Origin: a virus | Length of the DNA: 64,000 bases | Reading direction: 5' to 3' (one strand) | Virus record (IMG/VR): IMGVR_UViG_3300022934_000005 | Coordinates: 49,103-113,102 of that record | In this document: positions 43,201-52,673 of the stretch, piece by piece | How the letters are laid out: each line of letters starts with the position of its first letter | How positions within the stretch are numbered: the first letter of the stretch is position 1 | Made by a program: the position numbers and the translations under genes | The notes under the pieces: generated by a model | What the model was told of the DNA's origin: nothing | Databases searched by the model: none | The model's input: the letters and a program-made list of their open reading frames with translations, nothing else

Positions 43201-46200
43201 GCACGTTATGAAGATAATGAAATTATCGGATTGCTTAATGTTGAAGGCGCAGAAAAATTCTTCAAAGTTAAAACAGTAGAGTTACAAGACATTATTTGTT
43301 ACGATAATGGCGAAACATCTGATGTTGAAGAAACTAGTGGATTTGTAACTAGATTTAATACTGCAAGAACAGCCAACTTTGATAGTGCTAATCTTTTACT
43401 ATCAAATCAAAATTTAAAAGTAGGTGAAACACTTTGGATTGATGAAGATAGCAAAGGAGATTGGACAGTATTAAAGAATACTCCAACCTTTGAACAACAA
43501 CAAATTCTAAGTAATGTTAGATCGTCAGATCAATCAGTTGAGTTTGGTAAAGTTATCAGTGTTGACGAACGTAATAATACACTTGTAATTTCATCACCTG
43601 AAAACGAAAGTGTACATATCTTTAAACGTTTTACAGATACAGTTGAGTATAATCATATACAAACTATTAGTCCACCAGTTGGGTTATATTCAGGTAATGG
43701 TAAATTTGGTAAGAGCGTTACAATTAGTTCGGATTCAGAATTTATTGTAGTTGGTGCTCCTGAAGCCTCTAATGTTAAAACAAAATTTGTTGAACCATAT
43801 TCACAAGGATCGGTTTACGAACCTAAAGATATAGTTTCTTATCAAGAGCAACTATGGCAAGCAAACTACAGAGTTGAAGCCGCACTAGGAACTTATCAAT
43901 TTGGTGGATTCTATACAACACATGATATTGAAGTAGCATCATTTGATGCTGATACAAATAGTTATCCTGAAACAATTTATGCTATCAGAGGTAATTATAA
44001 ATTTGATGGCGCAACTGATCATATGTTAATTAGAGCACCGGTTGCTCAATACATTGGTTCGGCAGTCGGTGACACAATTAATTTACAATGGAATCAATAC
44101 TCTCAAAATTATCCAAACGGCATTTTACCATTTGGACCAACTGGACCGGGCGTTGCAGAGTTCGAAGGTAATAAAGTTATCGCAGGTAAGATTGATACAC
44201 TTTTATTTGTTGAAAACTTAATTAGGTTCCCACAAGTAGGTGATGTTATTTCAACAGAAACTGCTATTGGTACAGTACAAGATATTATCATTGACAATGT
44301 TAACCAAGGTTTAATTTATATCTCCGACCAGAACGGTCAGTTTGAAACAACCGGTACACTTATCTATAACGGTCAGAGTATGGGTACATATGAAACTGTT
44401 GAGTTTGAAAATTCAAGTGATCATTTTGCAGGCTGGTGGAGAGTTAATAATCTAACACCATTTATTACAGCAACTAAAGAAGTTACTACTCCTAACTTTG
44501 TTATTGCAGACTATATTACAGCAAGTGAAAGTAAATCACCAGAGTTGTATGGTAATACCATGGACGATGTATATCAAGTTAATCAAGATTTACAAAATCC
44601 GACCAGAGGCGGCAAGATTGGTATTTTAAGTTACTATGATAAACAAGGATTGCCAGAAACTTCACCATATTGGTTTGTTAGAGCACCTAAAATAATTACA
44701 GATACTTTAAACACTAGTGATACGTTTACTATGAAAGTAAACAGAGTTAAAGGTGGCGATCCGTTAACAGTATTTGATCCCTCTGCGTTAGGGTTAACTT
44801 TTGATTACCTTGACCAACCTCACACAGTTTATGATCTATGGGACGGATATATTGATGTAACGTGGACAAACTTTACACCACCTCCTATTCAAGTACCATA
44901 TGTTCCGCAAGAAGGCGAAACAGTAATTGAAGAATCAACAGGCGCAACAGCAGAAGTTGCATTTGTGCAAGAAGCATTACTTGGTGCAAGAATTTATGTT
45001 AAGAATTTATCAGGAACATTTAGTTACGGTAATAACAATAATGCTGTTGGATATCTTTCAATTGTAACAGGGCAAGGATTTAATAGATTATCTGGACGTA
45101 TTGATACTACAGATTTAACTACAAATTATTTAGGAAAATATATTGTTGTAAGAAACAATGATAGTACGTTACTTCCTGTAACTACTCCAACATTTAAAAA
45201 TGAAATTGAAATACAATTTTATAAGAGTAGATCAGTAACAGGCGTACCAAGACCAGCAAACATTCCTAATCCGTTAAACAGAGATTGGACCCAAGTTAAT
45301 AACTTAAAACTAGATGCTGATGGTAATGATAGTGGATACACCAAAGAAGGTGCTTACTTTGTTTATACCAAAACCGGTGGCGGCGAATACAAACTTAGAT
45401 TTGGATATTCAAACCTTGGAAGACACGACAATGCATTCTTAGGAAATCAAATATCAATTAACAAAAAAGGTGATTTGTATAGATTATTTGTTGCGGCACC
45501 AGGTGACGGAACTCCGTCAAACCCAGGTAGAATTCACTTTGTTAAAAAAGGTGTAGAAGACAATATAACTTACGACTGGGATATTGCACAAGACAGAAAA
45601 TACAAAGGTGTGTTTGATAATACAGTTGCTTACTACACAGATGATATTATTGTGTATGATGGAAGTTTTTACAAGAGTACTACAAACCAAGTTGCAGGTA
45701 ATTTCTTAATTGCTAACTGGGATCTATTAGATACACACATTGATTATTTAGGCTATGTTCCAAACGACACAACAACAAATGTTACAGGTGACGGGTCGTT
45801 TAACACTTTTGATAGCACAAGCACACTTATTAATTTTGCACATCCGTTTACTGTAAGTTTAGATGGAGATGTAATTGCTACGGTTGCAGACTATACAGAT
45901 CAATTCCCTGCAATTGGAATTTATAGATATAATAACGGACACTATGAATACTATCAGACTATTGCAACACCTGATGCAGTTATTAGTACTTTCTTTGATA
46001 ATCAAGAAACAGAATTTGATACTGGCGATACACAATTCCAAATTTCATCACCAGATAGTAAATTTGCAAGTGCTTTAACACTAAGCGATGATGGTGAATA
46101 CCTAGCAGTTGGTGCACCACTAGATGATGATAGAAGCAACGACAATGGTAAAGTGTATGTTTACAAAAACGTTGAAAATTACTATCACTTACATCAAACA

Positions 46201-49200
46201 ATTTATAGTCCAAACAATACTGTTGCAGAAAGATTTGGTCAAGCAATTGACTTTACTGGAGATACTTTATTAGTATCTGCACAAGGTGGTGATTTACAAA
46301 GTACTACAACATTTGATGATATTACCACAACATTTGATAACAACCTAACACAGTTTACAAATATTAACAAAGACAGTGGACAAGTATTTGTATATCAACG
46401 TATCGATGAATTCTTATTGTATGCAGAAAAATTTGCATATCAGAATCCAGAAGTAGAAAGATTTGGCGAGTTTATTCTTGCAAATGAAAATCATGTTTAC
46501 GTTTCTATGCCAGAACTTTCAGTAACTGACGATAATCTAATTGGAACAGTTATTGACTTTAAACGTAACCGCGACAGACTTCCTTGGACTATTGCTACAC
46601 AGCCTAGTTTACAAGTTGACTTAAACAAATTTAAAGGTGTGTTCATTTACACCAAAGACGGAAGCGGCATTTCAACCAAACTAGATTACATTGATCCTAT
46701 CCAAGGAAAAATTGCTGGTCCTGCAGAAGAAGAACTAGCATTTAAAACACCATTTGATCCGGCAACTTACACTTATGCAACTAATGGTAAAACTGTAGAT
46801 ACAGAAAATTACTGGGCAGAAGAAAAAGTAGGACGACTATGGTGGGATATTAGCAAAGCAAAATGGATTGATCCATATCAAGGTAATATCATTTATAATT
46901 CAGCAAACTTTAATAAACTGTTTGTAGGATCAAGCATTGATGTTTACGAATGGGTTGAAACAGATATTACACCTGAAAGATGGGACACACTTGCTGATAC
47001 CGAAGTAGGCTTAGGCAGAGGCATTAGTGGTACGACAGCATACGGAATGGAAGCGTATGTAACTAAACGCCTATATGATGATGTATCTAAATCATTCTAC
47101 AACAAATATTATTACTGGGTTAAGAATAAAAAAGTTATTCCTGATTTAGAATTTAGAAAAACTAGTGCTTATGACGTTGCACAGTTAATTGAAGATCCAG
47201 CGGCGCTATCATATAAGTTTGTTGCAATTTACGGAAACAATAAATTTGGACTTTATAATTGTAAGAGTTTAGTTGAAGGTACTAATCGTGCTATTAATTT
47301 CCGTTATTGGACGATTGAAAACCAAGATATTAATTTACATAACGAATATCAGTTAATTTCAGAAGGACTTAAAACAAGCAAACCTAATGCAGATATTGAA
47401 CGCAAATGGGTTGACAGTTTAATTGGTACTGACGAAATGAACAGACCGGTGCCTGATCCTCAATTGTCATTTAAACAAAAATACGGTGTATTAAACAGAC
47501 CAAGACAGAGTATGTTTAAAAACAATAAAGAGGCTCTTAAACAAGTTATTGAAAGAATTAACAGAGTACTAGCAACACAACTTATTGTTGACGAGTTAGA
47601 CTTTACACGTTTATTAGATAAAGATCAATTCCCTAGATTAGAAAGCGGTAAGTTTGACGTAGAGGTTGACACTGACAGTGAATTACAGTTTGTAGGTATT
47701 TCTAAATCTAAACCTGCTAAACTAACACCAGTATTTGAAAATGGAAAATTAGTTGATGTTATTATTAACGATCCGGGTGCTGGATATAAAACAATACCAA
47801 CATATAACTTTGAACAGTTTGGAGATGGTAACGGTGCAAGAATAACAATTGAATTAGATGCTAACGGAAGTATTTCTTCAGTAGCAGTTAGAAGTGCCGG
47901 TAAAGAATATTCTAGTTCAACTAATCTTTCAGTTAGACCATTTGCAGTTCTAGTTAAAGCGGATAGTACAGTTAATAACAAGTGGTCAATTTTTGATTAT
48001 AATAATATTACCCAAGAGTGGGAAAGATCATCAACACAATCATACGATGTATCTGAATGGTGGGATTATATTGATTGGTATGCTACTGGCTATAACCAAT
48101 TTACACCTATAACATTTAATATTGACGAGTCTTATCAATTAACTAGTTTAGATACTGCTGTAGGCGATATTGTAAAAATTAATAACGTTGGTACAGGCGG
48201 TTGGTTACTGCTAGAAAAAACATCCGATACAGCAAGTGTTGATTATACTACAAATTATACTACAGTTGGTAGACAGGACGGAACTATTAAGTTTAGATCT
48301 TCACTTTACGATCCTGCAACAAGTAATGTTGGTTTTGACGGATTAAGTTATGACACTCAATTCTATGACAATCAACCAACACTTGAATTAAGAATTATTT
48401 TTGAAGCAGTTAAAGAAGATTTATTTGTAGGAACGATTGAAGCAGAATATAACAAACTATTCTTAGCAAGTGTTAGATATGCATTTAGTGAGCAACTATT
48501 TGTTGACTGGGCATTTAAAACTTCGTTTATCAAAGCAAAACATAATGCTGGCGATTTACAACAAAAAATTACATTCCAAAATGATAGTTTGCCTAGTTAT
48601 GAAGACTTTGTTAAAGAAACTAAACCTTACAAAACTAAAATTAGAGAATATCTAAGTAACTACACTAAAACCGATGATTCAAACAGTACTGTTACTGATT
48701 TTGATGTACCGCCGACATATAGTGATATTACAGGACGTATTGAACCAACATCACTAAAAGTTAATAATGATCTAATTTTAGGAACAGATTTAACAACTAC
48801 ATATTATCCTAATAAACATTATATTGACAATGTAGGCTTTGAAGTAACAAAAGTAAATGTTACAAATAAAGGTAAAGCATACACTGAAATTCCACAAGTA
48901 AGATTTATTGGCGGTGGCGGCACAGGTGCAACTGCTGAAGCAAAACTAGGAACAGGCGGCGGCGTTGTAAGTATTGAAGTTACAAATCCAGGTAAAGGAT
49001 ATATTTCAGCACCATTGGTTGAGATCGACGGTAGTTTAAATGTTGACTCGGGGATCCAAGCAACAGCATCTAGTGTTATTGGTAATAGTAAAATACGAAG
49101 TGTACACTTAAGAACTAAATTTGATAGAGTATCTGGAACATTCTTAGTTACTACACTAAATGAGAGTGAAACTTTTGCAGGTAACAACAGTTTAACAGAT

Positions 49201-52035
49201 TTTGATCTTAAGTTTCCAATGAACTTATTATCAACACAATACAGTATTACAGTTAATGGCTTAGAAGTTCTTAAGAGCGACTATAGTGTATCGAATATTG
49301 AATACAATGATAAGTCATATACTAGATACAGAGGTAGAATTTCGTTTGAAAGTCCGCCAGCAGATAATTCAGTTATTGTTGTAACATACAACAAATCAAT
49401 TGATATGTTACAAGCACAAGATAGAATTAACTTATTCTATAATCCAGTAACTGGTCAAATTGGTAAAGATATTGCACAGTTAATGCCAGGTGTTGATTAC
49501 GGTGGTGTCCAAGTTAAGTCGTTTAACTTCGGTACAGGTACTGGTTGGGGTAACGAGCCGTTCTACACAACATCATGGGATTCATATGATTCTACATACG
49601 AAGATGAAGTATTCCAATTAGATGGTAGCACAATATCGTTAACACTTTCACAACCATTAGAAGAAGGTGTAGAATATAATGTTTATTATAAAGATGCATT
49701 GAAAGGCGGATATGTAAGACTAGATCATCCAGACTATGACGGTAGTACTGTTGAAGCAAATCCAAAAGCAATTATGTTACCATTAATAGGTGACGGAGTA
49801 CAAACAGAATTCTTAATTGACAATGACAAGTTGGTTACAAAAGCAGACGATGTAATTATTATTAGAAAGTCTACAAGCGATGGATCATTTATTCCTGATC
49901 CAGAAGCGTATGATACATTACTAACAGGTGGCGACATGGCTTACTCATCAGCAAAAGGTATTAATGCTGAAGAGATTATAATTGACGGTGACGATTTTGT
50001 TTCCGAGCATACATCACATGGTCCAGAAGAACTTGTTCCAGGGCAGATTTTAGATTCAGTTAACATCAAAGTATTTGACAGAATTAATGACGGTAGTGGA
50101 GTAATCGAAAACTACAACTTTAAATTTGAAGGTAGTTACACATTCCCACTTAACAGTTATCCAGCAAGCCAAAAAGACATCTTTATTAAAGCAAATGGAA
50201 CAATTTTAAGTGAAGATAAATGGAGTGTAAATTATCAAGATAAGACAATCACGCTTTCAAATGTAACTCTTAATAACAATGATCCTGTTAACATTATAAC
50301 AATGTCTACTAACGGTGAAAATATTTTAGATAGTGATACATTTGAAGGTGACGGAAGTACATCAGTATTTGTTACTAGTGTTCAGTTTAAACAAGGATTA
50401 AGTTTCTATGTTACTAAGAATGGTGAAGATGTTAACGCTGACTTAGCAGAAACCGATGATACATTTGATACATCAGGTCAAGCATTGTTAAGATTAAACA
50501 TTGCACCTGACGTTGGTGACATTATTCAGTATGTAATTTACGATAGTGCGGCTAAGAGTTTCTCAAGTGTTACAACAGACACATTTACAGGTGACGGAGT
50601 AACAAAAGTGTTTACACTTGGACTTGCACCGTTTAATGACACTCCTTTACAACACAACACTATTGTTAAAGTTGGTAACAGAATTTTACGTGCAGGATAT
50701 AACGAACAATTTACAATTAGTTCAGTAAGAGAATATCAGTTAAGACCATATCAGTTCTCAACTGCTTCAATTCCAGCAGAAACTATTAGAGTTTATATTA
50801 ATGATGTTGAACAAGAACAAAACGTAACTTGGCGCTGGAATAGATTTAACAGTTCGGTAGAATTATTTGTTGATACAGGCGAAGATGGCGATCAACTAGA
50901 TGTATTCATTATTGACGATGGCGAGTATGACTTTGGATACATTGATCCAGTTACAGCACAGTGGACATCAACACCAACAGAACTAAGGCTAGATGTTGCA
51001 CCAGCAGTAGGCGAAACAATTACAGTATATCAATTTAGCAATCATGATGTTCTTAAAGTTGAAAGAGAGATATTACAAGTTGTTGCTAGAAATGCTGTAA
51101 CCATTGGCACAGGTGATTATACAGAATACCATCAATTAGCAAATGGAATCATTAAATTGCGTAAGCCTGCTATTGATACAAATTATGTTTGGATTTCAAT
51201 TAACAATGAATTATTAACACCAAGTGTTGAATATAGCGTAATGGAAGACAAGCAAACAGTTAGACTAGCAATTGACGTTGATCAGAATGATAATATTGAA
51301 GTAATACACTTTAGTAACCCTGTTATTGTTCCAAAATTTGGATATAGTCAATTTAAAGATATGCTTAATAGAACGCACTTCAAGAGATTGGGCGACGATG
51401 TACAGTATGCACTTGCTAAAGATTTAAATTACTATGATACAAGTATTAGTGTAACAAACTATGACAGTTTACCAGAACCTAACAAAGAAAGAAGTATTCC
51501 AGGTATTGTGTTTATTAACGGTGAACGTATTGAATACTATCTAAAAGAGGGCGGCCTTTTAAGACAACTTAGAAGAGGAACACTTGGAACTGGTATTGCA
51601 CAGTTACATACATCAGGCTCAGCAGTACTTGATCAAAGTAACTTCCAAACTATTCCTTATAAGGATAGAACACTATCACAAACATATATTGCAGATGGAT
51701 CAACAAATACAGTAGTATTAGACTTTATTCCAAAATCTGTAAACGAGTTTGAAGTGTTTGTTGCTGGCAAACGCCTACGTAAGAACGCTATATCGGTGTT
51801 TGACCCAACAGTAGACCTTGATAGTCCAGAAGGTGATGTAATATCACCAGCAGAATTTAGTGTAGATGGAGTAACTTCGACTTTAGTCTTAGCAGATACT
51901 CCAGCAATAAATACTAGGATTGTAGTAATTAGACGTATTGGTAAAGCCTGGACAGACCCAGGAACACCACTACATAGACAAGAAAATGACATTGCTAGGT
52001 TCTTAAGAAACAAAGAGGTGGCGTTACCTAAATAA
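37249..52035 (+). CDS. Giant baseplate wedge/adhesin protein (gp7 position), 4,928 aa
   Basis: One uninterrupted 14.8-kb frame, by far the largest gene here; T4 gp7 is 1,032 aa. N-terminus (RTSVDHLPRYFRTDTNKKFL; PATIVKDELDN) suits marine T4-like wedge initiators, and it directly follows gp6 as gene 7 does in T4. Recognisable pieces: four CBM5/12-like modules (about residues 1431-1470, 1690-1740, 2181-2215, 2785-2830), and FG-GAP/beta-propeller-like repeats (about 2154-2175 and 2939-3092, e.g. EYLAVGAPLDDDRSNDNGKV). Two 'PG-x-GY-x(3)-P' strand repeats lie near 3498-3561 and 3865-3930. The C-terminus (IPGIVFINGERIEYYLKEGG near 4750) is compact. Likely a baseplate scaffold carrying glycan-binding parts; gp7 identity is by position. 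Confidence 0.85.
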   Translation: MAFNDNQNDSPLPVGANQSRRTSVDHLPRYFRTDTNKKFLSATLDQLLSPGVAEKISAYYGRRIAKARQADDNYVEDVSTARENYQFEPATIVKDELDNVTFYKDYNDYKNQLKAFGGTVSNDDVLNRQEYYSWSPKINWDKFTNFREYYWLPNGPIGIGIVGQAKDVESTFTVTSKDNVDNRSYLFTPDGLTSNPTLKLYRGQTYTFDINAPGMPLTFRTARSLDADVLYTDGIDDSTGQTDVGTVTFEVDINAPDTLYYVNANDINASGLIKIYDIVDNSFIDVENDVIGKKSYKMNNGYELSNGMKVYFRGQVTPEKYAKGEWYVEGVGDAIRLVSEQQLQIPGAYSTEKPVLFDTEAFDRLPFSNANSYAGTKDYILINRASKNLNSWSRYNRWFHRDVIETTAVINNIVPEIDQENRAKRPIIEFDADLKLFNYGTEAKADVDLIDTFTQDVFSTIEGQLGYNIDGQDVTDGMRILFNADPDSFVAGRIFKVNFITHNNVRQISLIEETDGKPLLNETVLVKRGNENKGLIYYYDGTTWKKTQEKTSVNQSPLFDLYDDSGYVFNDSTVYPSSTFAGNKLFSYKQGTGTVDSELGFALSYRALENTGDIVFDFNISGDEFNYQDGTDILTVKTDIGLLRKYTTREEFDYVNGWEKGFAHSQQLVQRQYIVDTQTNDFAIDVYNRSGDLNDLWYRVYVNDVRKTDLVDFSIVRVNGIAYVNFMKPLTAGDNLLIKTRSATTKNSNGVYEFPINLERNPQNENIKSFTLGEVNDHVQSITENSDKWSGTFPGVSNLRDLGSVSTYGDKFVQHSGLTNLSLYHITNKDSNIVKSMRFAKNEYAKFKRLFLRSAETLGFDGNLQIHFEKVIADVNKNKTNDMPFFFSDMIGHGTFKLTEHTVRDSDQGYYSLRQDFNLRTLSDKAVGVYVNDVQLIEGADYIFEEGFESFVNITKVLTPGDIIKIYEFESTNGSFIPPTPTKFGLYPKFIPSKYIDDTYREPVEVIQGHDGSIFKCYGDYRDDLLLELETRIYNNIKVQYDTNLIDIHEFLGGEFRDTGITAESIDKVMITDFTEWLTILGNLDYTDNSFYERTDSFTFNYSRTLTPKLTKSLGFWRSIYKKAYDTDRPHTHPWEILGFSIKPTWWNDVYGPAPYTSENKILWTDIEEGIIREPGKPLEYKSQYARPGVTNWIPVDDSGALLSPLASNYSKEFTATNSKFPFTFGDMAPTENAWRRSSEYPFALLTAWLVTQPSKIMGLGWDRSRIIRNNAGLIVYKDTLKALRLQDIVFPNTVEDTTRTYTAGFVNYIADYMNSKTVNVYSQYKENLTSISNQLGFKIGGFTSKNKFRLVLDSRTPYNQGNVFVPEENYDVFLNSSSPVEVVSYSGVIIEKKTNGFVIRGYDKTAPYFKYYTPVVLANDPLINVGGISESFVEWTANKTYAQGAIVRFGSEFYATKESHQSTDGFDQSKFQKLVDLPVKGGRSAYFRRNFNKEINSEPLELAYGTTLRTVQEVVDFLLGYGNYLETVGFDFNNFNADINLVENWSTSAREFMFWTTQGWKENSVITLSPGANRLELSSKYIIADNVFDDFYDYSILKSDGKKLLQEYVKVFRDRDNNFTVQVRNTADGIFAIKIPLLQKEHVCIIDNETVFKDIVYDQPAGYRQERIKVLGYRTDDWTGGLNIPGFVYDEARTTQWASWQDYSIGDTVKYKEFYYVAKNKIPGTNVFNNDDWQKLEERPESGLIANLDYKAKQFGDFYDLDTDNFDSDTQRVAQHLIGYQKRQYLENIIQDDVSQYKFYQGFIQDKGTQNSLTKLFDALSNTNEDSLEFFEEWAIRLGQYGSSDSFEEVEFTLDESKFRLSPQPVELVDTIDGTETDLIYRQRPFEVYLKPNDYNHKPFPTNTNVKYVYDTAGYVNADDVKISLANYDDILTQSVNDYNVDDYLWIGKKGLSWTVLKYVRTDDRVESVTKDGDLVRIKLEGQARYEDNEIIGLLNVEGAEKFFKVKTVELQDIICYDNGETSDVEETSGFVTRFNTARTANFDSANLLLSNQNLKVGETLWIDEDSKGDWTVLKNTPTFEQQQILSNVRSSDQSVEFGKVISVDERNNTLVISSPENESVHIFKRFTDTVEYNHIQTISPPVGLYSGNGKFGKSVTISSDSEFIVVGAPEASNVKTKFVEPYSQGSVYEPKDIVSYQEQLWQANYRVEAALGTYQFGGFYTTHDIEVASFDADTNSYPETIYAIRGNYKFDGATDHMLIRAPVAQYIGSAVGDTINLQWNQYSQNYPNGILPFGPTGPGVAEFEGNKVIAGKIDTLLFVENLIRFPQVGDVISTETAIGTVQDIIIDNVNQGLIYISDQNGQFETTGTLIYNGQSMGTYETVEFENSSDHFAGWWRVNNLTPFITATKEVTTPNFVIADYITASESKSPELYGNTMDDVYQVNQDLQNPTRGGKIGILSYYDKQGLPETSPYWFVRAPKIITDTLNTSDTFTMKVNRVKGGDPLTVFDPSALGLTFDYLDQPHTVYDLWDGYIDVTWTNFTPPPIQVPYVPQEGETVIEESTGATAEVAFVQEALLGARIYVKNLSGTFSYGNNNNAVGYLSIVTGQGFNRLSGRIDTTDLTTNYLGKYIVVRNNDSTLLPVTTPTFKNEIEIQFYKSRSVTGVPRPANIPNPLNRDWTQVNNLKLDADGNDSGYTKEGAYFVYTKTGGGEYKLRFGYSNLGRHDNAFLGNQISINKKGDLYRLFVAAPGDGTPSNPGRIHFVKKGVEDNITYDWDIAQDRKYKGVFDNTVAYYTDDIIVYDGSFYKSTTNQVAGNFLIANWDLLDTHIDYLGYVPNDTTTNVTGDGSFNTFDSTSTLINFAHPFTVSLDGDVIATVADYTDQFPAIGIYRYNNGHYEYYQTIATPDAVISTFFDNQETEFDTGDTQFQISSPDSKFASALTLSDDGEYLAVGAPLDDDRSNDNGKVYVYKNVENYYHLHQTIYSPNNTVAERFGQAIDFTGDTLLVSAQGGDLQSTTTFDDITTTFDNNLTQFTNINKDSGQVFVYQRIDEFLLYAEKFAYQNPEVERFGEFILANENHVYVSMPELSVTDDNLIGTVIDFKRNRDRLPWTIATQPSLQVDLNKFKGVFIYTKDGSGISTKLDYIDPIQGKIAGPAEEELAFKTPFDPATYTYATNGKTVDTENYWAEEKVGRLWWDISKAKWIDPYQGNIIYNSANFNKLFVGSSIDVYEWVETDITPERWDTLADTEVGLGRGISGTTAYGMEAYVTKRLYDDVSKSFYNKYYYWVKNKKVIPDLEFRKTSAYDVAQLIEDPAALSYKFVAIYGNNKFGLYNCKSLVEGTNRAINFRYWTIENQDINLHNEYQLISEGLKTSKPNADIERKWVDSLIGTDEMNRPVPDPQLSFKQKYGVLNRPRQSMFKNNKEALKQVIERINRVLATQLIVDELDFTRLLDKDQFPRLESGKFDVEVDTDSELQFVGISKSKPAKLTPVFENGKLVDVIINDPGAGYKTIPTYNFEQFGDGNGARITIELDANGSISSVAVRSAGKEYSSSTNLSVRPFAVLVKADSTVNNKWSIFDYNNITQEWERSSTQSYDVSEWWDYIDWYATGYNQFTPITFNIDESYQLTSLDTAVGDIVKINNVGTGGWLLLEKTSDTASVDYTTNYTTVGRQDGTIKFRSSLYDPATSNVGFDGLSYDTQFYDNQPTLELRIIFEAVKEDLFVGTIEAEYNKLFLASVRYAFSEQLFVDWAFKTSFIKAKHNAGDLQQKITFQNDSLPSYEDFVKETKPYKTKIREYLSNYTKTDDSNSTVTDFDVPPTYSDITGRIEPTSLKVNNDLILGTDLTTTYYPNKHYIDNVGFEVTKVNVTNKGKAYTEIPQVRFIGGGGTGATAEAKLGTGGGVVSIEVTNPGKGYISAPLVEIDGSLNVDSGIQATASSVIGNSKIRSVHLRTKFDRVSGTFLVTTLNESETFAGNNSLTDFDLKFPMNLLSTQYSITVNGLEVLKSDYSVSNIEYNDKSYTRYRGRISFESPPADNSVIVVTYNKSIDMLQAQDRINLFYNPVTGQIGKDIAQLMPGVDYGGVQVKSFNFGTGTGWGNEPFYTTSWDSYDSTYEDEVFQLDGSTISLTLSQPLEEGVEYNVYYKDALKGGYVRLDHPDYDGSTVEANPKAIMLPLIGDGVQTEFLIDNDKLVTKADDVIIIRKSTSDGSFIPDPEAYDTLLTGGDMAYSSAKGINAEEIIIDGDDFVSEHTSHGPEELVPGQILDSVNIKVFDRINDGSGVIENYNFKFEGSYTFPLNSYPASQKDIFIKANGTILSEDKWSVNYQDKTITLSNVTLNNNDPVNIITMSTNGENILDSDTFEGDGSTSVFVTSVQFKQGLSFYVTKNGEDVNADLAETDDTFDTSGQALLRLNIAPDVGDIIQYVIYDSAAKSFSSVTTDTFTGDGVTKVFTLGLAPFNDTPLQHNTIVKVGNRILRAGYNEQFTISSVREYQLRPYQFSTASIPAETIRVYINDVEQEQNVTWRWNRFNSSVELFVDTGEDGDQLDVFIIDDGEYDFGYIDPVTAQWTSTPTELRLDVAPAVGETITVYQFSNHDVLKVEREILQVVARNAVTIGTGDYTEYHQLANGIIKLRKPAIDTNYVWISINNELLTPSVEYSVMEDKQTVRLAIDVDQNDNIEVIHFSNPVIVPKFGYSQFKDMLNRTHFKRLGDDVQYALAKDLNYYDTSISVTNYDSLPEPNKERSIPGIVFINGERIEYYLKEGGLLRQLRRGTLGTGIAQLHTSGSAVLDQSNFQTIPYKDRTLSQTYIADGSTNTVVLDFIPKSVNEFEVFVAGKRLRKNAISVFDPTVDLDSPEGDVISPAEFSVDGVTSTLVLADTPAINTRIVVIRRIGKAWTDPGTPLHRQENDIARFLRNKEVALPK

Positions 52036-52038
52036 ATA
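52031..52038 (+). promoter_or_regulatory. Late promoter (AATAAATA) overlapping the giant gene's stop
   Basis: Plus-strand AATAAATA spans the TAA stop (52033-52035) of the giant gene, 18 nt before the next ATG. Confidence 0.72.
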
Positions 52039-52055
52039 CAATGTAGGAAACAAAA

Positions 52056-52670
52056 ATGACAGATAAATTTAACGAAAAACAAGGTATTCTTTTACAAGGA
52101 TACATCAAGATTACAGACCCAAATACTGGAGAAATCCTGGTAGATAAGCGAAATGCTATCCACTATGAAAACATGAGTATTTCATTAGCGGAAAGTCTAT
52201 CAAACCAAGGACAAGGCATGATTTACCAAATGGCTTTTGGTAATGGAGGTACTTCTGTTGATCCTACTGGAATTATTACATATCTGTCACCAAACTCAAC
52301 AGGAACTAACGCTTCGTTATACAACCAAACTTATGCTAAAGTTATTGATAATAACAATGTTAATAACACAGATCCTACAAGAAACAAATTAGAAACACGC
52401 CACGTAAGTGGAACAAATTATACAGATATCATTGCAACTTGTTTGCTAGACTACGGTGAGCCAGAAGGCCAAGACGCACTAGACAATGCAACAGGTAATG
52501 AGAGTTTATATGTTTTTGATGAACTAGGCTTAGTAAGTTATAGTTCTTCCGGAACAGGTAGATTGCTAACACACGTAATTTTCCACCCAGTACAAAAATC
52601 ATTAAACAGACTTATTCAAATTGATTATACTGTTAGAGTACAATCACTAACAGGTTTTAACGAGGCGTAG
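52056..52670 (+). CDS. Conserved virion structural protein, 204 aa
   Basis: Begins MTDKFNEKQGILLQGYIKIT; the segment VDKRNAIHYENMSISLAESL, then MAFGNGGTSVDPTGIITYLS (about residues 30-80) is a pattern I associate with marine T4-like structural proteins. Beta-rich, no catalytic motif. Located between the gp7-position giant and the tail-collar fibre, so a wedge-to-fibre adaptor (T4 gp8-gp10 region) is plausible. Identity with a T4 gene is not clear. Confidence 0.8.
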   Translation: MTDKFNEKQGILLQGYIKITDPNTGEILVDKRNAIHYENMSISLAESLSNQGQGMIYQMAFGNGGTSVDPTGIITYLSPNSTGTNASLYNQTYAKVIDNNNVNNTDPTRNKLETRHVSGTNYTDIIATCLLDYGEPEGQDALDNATGNESLYVFDELGLVSYSSSGTGRLLTHVIFHPVQKSLNRLIQIDYTVRVQSLTGFNEA

Positions 52671-52673
52671 TAA

